From: Thermodesulfobacteriales bacterium
GTDB lineage: Bacteria > Desulfobacterota_D > UBA1144 > Nemesobacterales > UBA2774
Direction: 5' to 3'
Length of the DNA: 7,980 bases
Assembly (NCBI GenBank): GCA_004525335.1
Contig: SPCL01000093.1
Span: forward strand, 1-7,980
The notes beneath the pieces are model-generated. The model was not told where the DNA came from, did not search any database, and saw nothing but the letters and a program-made list of their open reading frames with translations. Positions 1-5,340 of the stretch are shown here, piece by piece (the first letter of the stretch is position 1; every line of letters begins with the position of its first letter). Made by a program: the position numbers and the translations under genes.

Positions 1-1487
1 CAAGCGGCATACTACTTCATATCACATCTCTACCTTCACCACATGGAATAGGTGATTTTGGGCCTTCGTCATATGAATTTGTCGATTTTCTTAAGAAATC
101 CAAACAAACATACTGGCAAGTTTTACCACTTAACCCTACAGAACAAACTTATGGAAATTCTCCTTATAGTTCTCCTTCATCATTTGCAGGGAACCCACTG
201 CTAATTAGCCCTGAACTACTAAGGAAAGATGGCTACCTGTCTAAATCTGATTTACACGATCCACCCCTATTTCCAAAAGACAGTGTTGATTTTGAATTAG
301 CTTTATCACACAAAACAGATTTACTGAAGACTGCATTTGAATCGAATTTGAGAGGTATTGCAGAGTATAGTGATTTTAGAAAATTTTGTTTAGAAAATAA
401 GCATTGGCTGGATGATTACTGCCTATATACGTCAATAAAAAGCGAAGCTAATTTTGAAACGTGGCAGGATTTCCCAACTGACTTACGAAATAGAAAGAGG
501 CAATCGCTGGATGACTGGTATGAGAAAGAGGAACACTTCATTTTATATAACAAATTTCTTCAATACATTTTCTTTAAACAGTGGGATTCTTTAAAGAAAT
601 ACTCAAATGACAATGGAATAAAAATAATAGGAGATATCCCCTATTATGTAAATTACGACAGCTCTGACGTTTGGGCAAATCAGGAGATATTCAAACTGGA
701 TGACAAGAAAAACCCGGAATTCATTGCGGGCGTGCCTCCTGATTACTTCAGCAAGACTGGTCAGCTATGGGGTAATCCGGTTTACAATTGGGACAAACTA
801 AAAGAAACACAATACTCGTGGTGGATAAAACGAATCGGGCATAATTTATCAATGTTTGACAAACTGAGGCTCGATCATTTCAGGGGTTTTGTATCTTACT
901 GGGAAGTAAATGCTGGGGAGACTACAGCTCTTAATGGAAAATGGGTAAATATCGATGCAGAAAGCTTTTTCAATAATTTATTCTCCTGCTTTGACAAAAG
1001 CAAATTCATAGCTGAGGACCTTGGTTTAATAACTGAAGATGTAAAAGAGATAATAAAGCACTATGAACTCCCCGGCATGAGAATACTCCTCTTTGCTTTT
1101 GGGGATGATTATCCTTACGGTGATTATCTGCCTACTAATATTGGCAATCAAGGTGTTATTTATACGGGGACACATGATAATAATACAGCTTTAGGCTGGT
1201 GGAATGAAGAAGCAGGGGATATCGAGAAAAATAGAGTTAGCGAATATTTAGATAAAGAATTAAACGAAAACAATATAAACTGGGAACTTATCGAACTCGC
1301 TATGAAATCTAGGGCCGATACCCTCATTATACCTATGCAGGACATCTTAGGCCTGGGAGCTTCGGCAAGAATGAATACTCCGTCAACCACAACAGGAAAC
1401 TGGGCCTGGAGAATGGAGTCTATGGATTTTTTAACAGAACATATTGAAAAACTCAAAGTACTCAGTGAATATAATGATAGGGGTTGA
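1..1487 (+). CDS. malQ: 4-alpha-glucanotransferase (amylomaltase, GH77), 5' partial
   Basis: Transfers alpha-1,4-glucan segments between maltodextrins, releasing glucose, in the cytoplasm; with glycogen synthase it remodels storage glucan. The frame is open from base 3 and gives 494 residues to the TGA at 1485-1487. The first visible residues SGILLH are the usual MalQ N-terminus, so only a few residues and the start codon lie outside the window. Numbered from base 3, conserved blocks are TSLPSPHGIGDFG (8-20), YWQVLPLNPT (37-46), NSPYS (52-56) and GDIP (210-213). The GH77 catalytic triad is intact: nucleophile D291 in RLDHFRGF, acid/base E338 in AEDLG and stabiliser D392 in GTHDNN, close to D293/E340/D395 of Thermus amylomaltase. 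Length matches the compact ~500-residue bacterial type. The next gene, glgA, follows after 95 bases on the same strand, so co-transcription is plausible. The family call is very secure. Confidence 0.96.
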   Translation, partial: SGILLHITSLPSPHGIGDFGPSSYEFVDFLKKSKQTYWQVLPLNPTEQTYGNSPYSSPSSFAGNPLLISPELLRKDGYLSKSDLHDPPLFPKDSVDFELALSHKTDLLKTAFESNLRGIAEYSDFRKFCLENKHWLDDYCLYTSIKSEANFETWQDFPTDLRNRKRQSLDDWYEKEEHFILYNKFLQYIFFKQWDSLKKYSNDNGIKIIGDIPYYVNYDSSDVWANQEIFKLDDKKNPEFIAGVPPDYFSKTGQLWGNPVYNWDKLKETQYSWWIKRIGHNLSMFDKLRLDHFRGFVSYWEVNAGETTALNGKWVNIDAESFFNNLFSCFDKSKFIAEDLGLITEDVKEIIKHYELPGMRILLFAFGDDYPYGDYLPTNIGNQGVIYTGTHDNNTALGWWNEEAGDIEKNRVSEYLDKELNENNINWELIELAMKSRADTLIIPMQDILGLGASARMNTPSTTTGNWAWRMESMDFLTEHIEKLKVLSEYNDRG

Positions 1488-1582
1488 TTAGGATTAATAT
1501 TATTTCTTAAATTTGCTTTCAGAAAAGCTACTTCTTTCTGCGAGGATTTGAGATCACTCACATCATTTATAGGGGAAAAAGA

Positions 1583-3058
1583 ATGAATGTGCTAATTGTA
1601 GCTTCTGAAATGGAGCCCTTCGCAAAAACTGGCGGTCTGGCAGATGTTATAGGCGTTTTACCAAAACGATTAAGTAACTTAGGGCTGGATGTCAGAGTAG
1701 TGATACCACTTTACAGAGAAGCCGAAAGGAACCTTAAACGTCTGGGTTTTAAAGTTCAAACTATTAGGAATAAAGAAATAATAGTTCCTATAGATTGGAT
1801 AGCCCATAAAGGCAAGATCAAAGAAACTAAAATTGATGGAGTTACGGTTTATTTCCTTATTAATGAAGAATTCTACGACCGCGATTACATCTATGGTACG
1901 CCTACAGGAGATTATTCAGATAACGATATAAGGTTTGGCTTTTTATCTCTTGGCGCTCTTGAAATCGCAAAAGCCGTAAACTTTCAGCCTGACATTATAC
2001 ATTGCAATGACTGGCAAACTGCACTTGTACCTATTTCGCTAAAATGGAAAAAGCACTATCATGATGACCCGTATTTTGCAAATACAAAGGTTGTATACAC
2101 GATCCACAACATAGCATACCAAGGATTATATGAGCAAAATCTTATAGAGAAATTCGGCCTTCCATCTCATCTTTACAATATGCATGGGCTAGAATTTTAC
2201 GGAGAAGTAAACCTCATGAAAGGTGGTATTATTTCATCTGATTTAGTGACCACGGTAAGCTCAAGATATGCTGAAGAAATTAAAACTCCTGAATATGGCT
2301 ATTGGCTGGACGGCGTCTTACGATCTATTTCAAATCAGAATAAATTAGTAGGAATAATGAATGGACTTGATTATGACGTATGGGATCCTGAGAAAGATAA
2401 CACAATATGCATGAAATACAGTCCCGAGAATTTAGATGGCAAAATAATGAACAAGATGAAATTAAGAAAACATCTTGGATTTAAATCTAAAGAGAACAAA
2501 CCGCTTATAGGAATCGTTTCAAGACTTGCCGACCAGAAAGGTATAGATCTTGTAGTTGATTTTCTTGATCAAATTTTAGACCTCGATGTTGAGTTGGTTA
2601 TCCTCGGAACCGGGGATAAAAACTATGAGAACATATTAACAGACGATATGAATCAGTATGGAAATAGGTTTTCCGCAATAATCGGATATAATGATAAGAA
2701 AGCAAGAGCTATATATGCGGGATGTGATATGTTCTTGATGCCTTCTCGTTTTGAACCCTGCGGGCTCGGTCAATTAATGGCGCTAAAATACGGAACAATA
2801 CCTATCGTAAGAGGTACGGGGGGACTCTTGGATTCTATTGTTGACTACAAACGAAACGCTGAATTAGGAAATGGATTTGTGTTCCATGAATTTGATGGGA
2901 AAGAAATGATAAGAGCAATTGAAAATGCAATTTCTGTTTATAATAATCACTCCGAGTGGATTCAGCTTGTAAAAAAGGCTATGACTGAAAACTTTTCCTG
3001 GAAAAAGGCAAGCGAAATTTATCACACACATTACAAAAGATTGCAGGGACTATCATAG
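1583..3058 (+). CDS. glgA: Glycogen synthase (GT5, ADP-glucose type)
   Basis: Adds glucose from a nucleotide sugar, normally ADP-glucose in bacteria, to the non-reducing end of an alpha-1,4-glucan: the chain-elongation step of glycogen synthesis. The 491-residue protein is complete (E. coli GlgA has 477). The N-terminal GT-B half starts directly with MNVLIVASEMEPFAKTGGLADV; K15-T-G-G-L is the nucleotide-sugar-binding loop. HCNDWQ (140-145) and YTIHNIAYQG with H175 are typical GT5 blocks. In the C-terminal half, R314 and K319 in SRLADQKG and E391 in RFEPCGLGQ align with R300, K305 and E377 of the E. coli enzyme by a constant offset of 14. The ATG at 1583 is chosen because the conserved N-terminus begins there and AGGGG (1571-1575) sits 7 bases upstream. 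It follows malQ by 95 bases; no glgB or glgC is visible. Apparently intact. Confidence 0.97.
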   Translation: MNVLIVASEMEPFAKTGGLADVIGVLPKRLSNLGLDVRVVIPLYREAERNLKRLGFKVQTIRNKEIIVPIDWIAHKGKIKETKIDGVTVYFLINEEFYDRDYIYGTPTGDYSDNDIRFGFLSLGALEIAKAVNFQPDIIHCNDWQTALVPISLKWKKHYHDDPYFANTKVVYTIHNIAYQGLYEQNLIEKFGLPSHLYNMHGLEFYGEVNLMKGGIISSDLVTTVSSRYAEEIKTPEYGYWLDGVLRSISNQNKLVGIMNGLDYDVWDPEKDNTICMKYSPENLDGKIMNKMKLRKHLGFKSKENKPLIGIVSRLADQKGIDLVVDFLDQILDLDVELVILGTGDKNYENILTDDMNQYGNRFSAIIGYNDKKARAIYAGCDMFLMPSRFEPCGLGQLMALKYGTIPIVRGTGGLLDSIVDYKRNAELGNGFVFHEFDGKEMIRAIENAISVYNNHSEWIQLVKKAMTENFSWKKASEIYHTHYKRLQGLS

Positions 3059-3119
3059 AAGTTAATTCATCAATAATAAAAAACTTCCTACCGGATATAA
3101 TGAATTTTAGTTCCGAATC

Positions 3120-3138
3120 TCTTAATCAGGCATTAAGA
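3120..3138. repeat. Short inverted repeat downstream of glgA
   Basis: TCTTAAT (3120-3126) and ATTAAGA (3132-3138) form a perfect 7-bp stem around a 5-base loop, CAGGC, 62 bases after the glgA stop. No T-run follows, so it does not look like an ordinary intrinsic terminator. It could stabilise the mRNA 3' end or be chance in AT-rich DNA. Confidence 0.35.
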
Positions 3139-3170
3139 AAATATACAAGAAATACTATTTTAAAGATCTT

Positions 3171-3188
3171 TTTCAATACCTATTGAAA
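3171..3188. promoter_or_regulatory. Palindromic candidate operator upstream of the glycosyltransferase gene
   Basis: TTTCAATA (3171-3178) and TATTGAAA (3181-3188) are exact reverse complements separated by CC, giving an 18-bp dyad. It lies 52 bases before the glycosyltransferase start and overlaps a possible -35 element (TTGAAA, 3183-3188), an arrangement typical of a dimeric repressor site. No regulator gene is visible. Function is inferred only from symmetry and position. Confidence 0.35.
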
Positions 3189-3210
3189 CTTATGTATTTA
3201 GTGTTATTTT
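3183..3210 (+). promoter_or_regulatory. Candidate sigma70-type promoter for the glycosyltransferase gene
   Basis: TTGAAA (3183-3188) resembles a -35 box and TATTTT (3205-3210) a -10 box, with a 16-base spacer. Transcription would start near 3217, leaving a leader of about 25 bases before the ATG at 3241. The match is moderate (4 of 6 in each box) and the region is AT-rich, so chance is possible. Confidence 0.3.
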
Positions 3211-3240
3211 TTGCAAAATTAATGAACCGAAGGACACCAT

Positions 3241-4494
3241 ATGCCAAAGTACGAGTCAGCAATTAGAAACAATGTCTTTTTTTGGACAGACAAGATAAAG
3301 ACTGTAGACATTCTTATTGGGATACCTTGCTATAACTGTGAGGAATCCATAAGCTACGTAATTGAACAAGTAGCAAACGGGCTAAATAAATACTTCCCCG
3401 AATACAAAACGGCAATTTTTATTAGCGATGGAGGATCGCTAGATGACACGCGCGAGAAGGCTTATGCCGTCGAAATACCTGAAAAAGTAGCAAGAAGAGT
3501 AACAATTTATAGAGGGCTTCCAGGGAAAGGTACATCTTTTAGGGCCGTCTTTGAGTTAGCAATAATGCTCAAAGCTAAAGCTATCGGGGTTTTCGATGCC
3601 GACCTTAGAAGTATAACTCCAGAGTGGGTGAAATTTATTATCGAACCTATTTTGGATAGATCGGCAGGATTCGTAACGCCTTTCTATAGAAGACATAAAT
3701 TTGACGGAACTATCACAAATCAGATTGTATACCCAATGACACGGGCTCTTTACGGAGTAGATGTAAGGCAACCTATTGGCGGAGACTTTGGCTTCTGCCC
3801 TGAGCTCGCAGCGTTCTTTGTAAAAGAGGATGTATGGGAAACTGATGTTGCAAGATTCGGTATTGATATATGGATGACGACCTGCGCCATCAATGAAGGG
3901 TTCAAAGTGGTACAAACCTACTTAGGGGCTAAAATCCATGGAGCCAAGGATCCGGCCTCTGACTTAGGTCCTATGTTCAGGCAGGTCGTAAGCACCCTCT
4001 TCTACCTAATGGACAAGTATGAGCATAATTGGGACCGCGAGAACCCTTTTAAGACTATTGAGGTAAAAAACAACGTAGATGAAGAACCGGAACTCGAAGC
4101 GGTTTCAGTGAGCATGAATGACCTGCGTGAAGAATTTATAGAAGGCTTTCATAATTTCCGCCCGCTTTATGATGAAATTCTCAATAGTGATAATATTTCC
4201 AGACTCGACAAAATCTATGAGAGCTGGAACGCAAACGGGGATGAGGAATTTGATGCTGAGTTATGGAGCAAGATACTCTACAACTTCGCATATACCTACC
4301 AGCAATGGCAGAGAAACAAACGAAGGCTTGTAGATGTATTGACACCACTTTACTTCGGAAGAACGAAATCATACTGTCAACAGGTAATGAATATGAGCAG
4401 CAGTGAAGCTGAACAAGTAGTACTTGACCAAGCTGCAATATTTGAAAAGAACAAACCCTATTTGTTAAAGAGGTTTGACATCAGAGACAACTGA
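3241..4494 (+). CDS. GT81/GT78-like glycosyltransferase, probable glucosyl(phospho)glycerate synthase
   Basis: Likely transfers a sugar from a nucleotide donor to 3-phosphoglycerate or glycerate, a step toward the compatible solute glucosylglycerate. It is a 417-residue GT-A fold protein with no signal peptide or membrane segment, so cytoplasmic. Visible blocks are IPCYNCEES (28-36), the nucleotide-binding entry; SDGGSLDDT (62-70); PGKGTSF (94-100); the metal-binding DxD as D119-A-D121; PIGGDFG (178-184); and KIHGAKDPASDLGPMFRQV with H233. The PGKG loop, the DxD and the His followed by LGxMxRQV match the layout of mycobacterial GpgS (GT81). About 150 extra residues after roughly position 270, polar and helix-like, resemble the C-terminal part of mannosylglycerate synthase (GT78). 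Donor and acceptor cannot be read from sequence. The ATG at 3241 has AAGGA (3230-3234) 6 bases upstream. No GpgP-type phosphatase is visible, so a one-step synthase using free glycerate is also possible. Confidence 0.75.
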   Translation: MPKYESAIRNNVFFWTDKIKTVDILIGIPCYNCEESISYVIEQVANGLNKYFPEYKTAIFISDGGSLDDTREKAYAVEIPEKVARRVTIYRGLPGKGTSFRAVFELAIMLKAKAIGVFDADLRSITPEWVKFIIEPILDRSAGFVTPFYRRHKFDGTITNQIVYPMTRALYGVDVRQPIGGDFGFCPELAAFFVKEDVWETDVARFGIDIWMTTCAINEGFKVVQTYLGAKIHGAKDPASDLGPMFRQVVSTLFYLMDKYEHNWDRENPFKTIEVKNNVDEEPELEAVSVSMNDLREEFIEGFHNFRPLYDEILNSDNISRLDKIYESWNANGDEEFDAELWSKILYNFAYTYQQWQRNKRRLVDVLTPLYFGRTKSYCQQVMNMSSSEAEQVVLDQAAIFEKNKPYLLKRFDIRDN

Positions 4495-4542
4495 CGATTA
4501 TATCCATTCTTTAGCTGCCCCCTACCCTTTATTGAATAACGT

Positions 4543-4560
4543 TGAGATCAGCAAATCTCA
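4543..4560. repeat. Small hairpin after the glycosyltransferase gene
   Basis: TGAGAT (4543-4548) and ATCTCA (4555-4560) pair perfectly around the 6-base loop CAGCAA, 48 bases after the stop codon. No T-tract follows, so terminator function is doubtful. Confidence 0.3.
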
Positions 4561-4579
4561 TCACAAAACAGGTCTTTCT

Positions 4580-4596
4580 CCATAACATGGTTTTTT
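4580..4596 (+). terminator. Weak terminator-like hairpin with T-run
   Basis: CCAT (4580-4583), loop AAC and ATGG (4587-4590) are followed at once by six T residues (4591-4596). The geometry is that of an intrinsic terminator and it lies 86 bases after the glycosyltransferase stop, but a 4-bp stem is short for efficient termination. Confidence 0.25.
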
Positions 4597-4674
4597 GCAG
4601 CTACATATGCATGGCCAAATGTAGAGAACATACTTAACAACACGCCAAAATTATTTATTCTTATTGAAAATATC

Positions 4675-4704
4675 TTGATGACATTGTATTCGATTTGATA
4701 TATT
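4675..4704 (+). promoter_or_regulatory. Candidate promoter for the basic DUF2934 protein gene
   Basis: TTGATG (4675-4680) and TATATT (4699-4704) resemble -35 and -10 boxes, with an 18-base spacer. The predicted leader of about 70 bases ends at the ATG at 4782. A promoter is expected here because of the long upstream spacer, but the exact boxes are uncertain in this AT-rich region. Confidence 0.3.
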
Positions 4705-4765
4705 ATTGAATCATATTCTGGCGCGGTAGTATCTAATGTATGCAGTATAAGAATCAGATATCATG

Positions 4766-4773
4766 TAAGGAGG
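4766..4773 (+). promoter_or_regulatory. Near-perfect Shine-Dalgarno site that fixes the start at 4782
   Basis: TAAGGAGG is complementary to the 16S rRNA tail over all 8 bases and stands 8 bases before the ATG at 4782. It is the strongest ribosome binding site in the window and argues for high translation. It rules out the in-frame ATG at 4740, which has no such site and would place this motif inside the coding region. Confidence 0.85.
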
Positions 4774-4781
4774 CGATAAGT

Positions 4782-5135
4782 ATGCCGCAAAGTAAAGAAA
4801 CTCCTGTTAAAAAGCCGAGGAAAAAGCCCTCCGCCAAGGAGGCAACAAGTACGCTGCAAGGTAAAGAAACCGTAGTTAAAAAACCAACCAAGAAGACTTC
4901 TACCAAGAAGACTGTGGCTAGAAAGCCGACTAAGAAGCCTTCGGCCAAGGAAACCGTGGTTAAAAAGCCGACTAAGAAGCCTTTGGCCAAGGAACAGAAG
5001 ATCCAAGAAGCAATAGCGAAAAAGGCTTATGAATTATATGAGCAGAGCGGAAAAGCAGAGGGTAGAGACGTAGAACACTGGCTTGAAGCAGAAAACTTAC
5101 TGAAACCAAAGCCAAGAAGAAAAAACACTACTTAG
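4782..5135 (+). CDS. Lys/Pro-rich histone H1-like protein with C-terminal DUF2934 domain
   Basis: A 117-residue, strongly basic protein in two parts. Residues ~7-71 are a low-complexity tail of four 14-residue repeats of the form TVVKKPTKKPSAKE, the first separated from the second by nine residues. Such K/P/A/T tails resemble histone H1-like bacterial proteins and usually bind nucleic acid without sequence specificity. Residues ~74-107 contain AKKAYELYEQSG followed by EGRDVEHWLEAE, the signature of DUF2934, a short domain of unknown function. The C-terminus is again basic (KPKPRRK). There is no signal peptide or membrane segment. The start at 4782 is set by the strong ribosome binding site; an in-frame ATG at 4740 is rejected. 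The gene sits alone between long spacers, so it is probably its own transcription unit, unrelated in function to the sugar genes. Nucleic-acid binding is inferred from composition only. Confidence 0.85.
   Translation: MPQSKETPVKKPRKKPSAKEATSTLQGKETVVKKPTKKTSTKKTVARKPTKKPSAKETVVKKPTKKPLAKEQKIQEAIAKKAYELYEQSGKAEGRDVEHWLEAENLLKPKPRRKNTT
4800..4994 (+). repeat. Four copies of a 42-base coding repeat
   Basis: Copies lie at 4800-4841, 4869-4910, 4911-4952 and 4953-4994; the last three are directly tandem and a 27-base insert separates the first. Each encodes a 14-residue unit ending in an AKE- or TKK-like triplet. The last two are closest at DNA level (CCGACTAAGAAGCCT shared), suggesting recent duplication; the first two have diverged more at synonymous sites. 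Length variation between strains would be expected. Confidence 0.85.
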
Positions 5136-5169
5136 TTATCAACAAGTCGAGAGTGAAGGAAATGTATTT

Positions 5170-5193
5170 CAGCTCCTCAAGAGAGAGGAGTTG
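5170..5193. repeat. Hairpin downstream of the DUF2934 gene
   Basis: CAGCTCCTC (5170-5178) and GAGGAGTTG (5185-5193) form a 9-bp stem with one G-T pair around the loop AAGAGA, 35 bases after the stop codon. It is the most GC-rich hairpin in the window's spacers. No T-run follows, so it may be an mRNA 3'-end stabiliser or a factor-dependent end. It also contains GAGGAG, a Shine-Dalgarno-like sequence, but no suitable start codon follows at the right distance. Confidence 0.5.
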
Positions 5194-5238
5194 CATAGGT
5201 GCTTTGGAAAGTATTTCTATACTCTAAGTACATTATTA

Positions 5239-5267
5239 CAACGTATATCAATTTTATGATATAGTTG
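5239..5267. promoter_or_regulatory. AT-rich inverted repeat upstream of the GH63 gene
   Basis: CAAC-G-TATATCA (5239-5250) pairs with TGATATAGTTG (5257-5267) over 11 bp with a single bulged G and a 6-base loop ATTTTA. It lies 73 bases before the GH63 start. A possible -10 box, TATACT (5218-5223), lies just upstream, which would put the repeat in the transcribed leader; no good -35 box accompanies it. It could be an operator or an RNA hairpin; neither is shown. Confidence 0.4.
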
Positions 5268-5340
5268 CAATAACTAAAAAAGCTTCATTCACTAATAACC
5301 ACCGGAGTAAACAAACACCCCTTACCAAATAGAGAAACAA

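Noticed and set aside
348..1487. malQ start at the TTG codon at 348
   Set aside because: The same frame is open back to base 3 and encodes conserved MalQ N-terminal motifs, so 348 is internal.
1160..1561. 133-codon frame on the - strand
   Set aside because: Lies opposite the malQ 3' end, over its catalytic GTHDNN region; no recognisable protein features.
3064..3106. AATTCAT / ATGAATT inverted repeat as glgA terminator
   Set aside because: Arms are 29 bases apart, AT-only apart from one pair, and no T-run follows.
3556..3915. 119-codon frame on the - strand
   Set aside because: Antisense to the conserved core of the glycosyltransferase; shadow of its codon use.
4740..4781. Start of the DUF2934 protein at ATG 4740
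   Set aside because: No ribosome site precedes it, and the near-perfect TAAGGAGG at 4766-4773 would fall inside the coding region; 4782 is far better.
4800..4994. CRISPR-like array
   Set aside because: The repeats are in frame, mostly without spacers, and encode a basic protein tail.
4754..5006. Two overlapping hydrophobic-looking frames on the - strand
   Set aside because: They are the antisense of the Lys-rich repeats (AAG/AAA read as Leu/Phe), so the apparent membrane character is an artefact.
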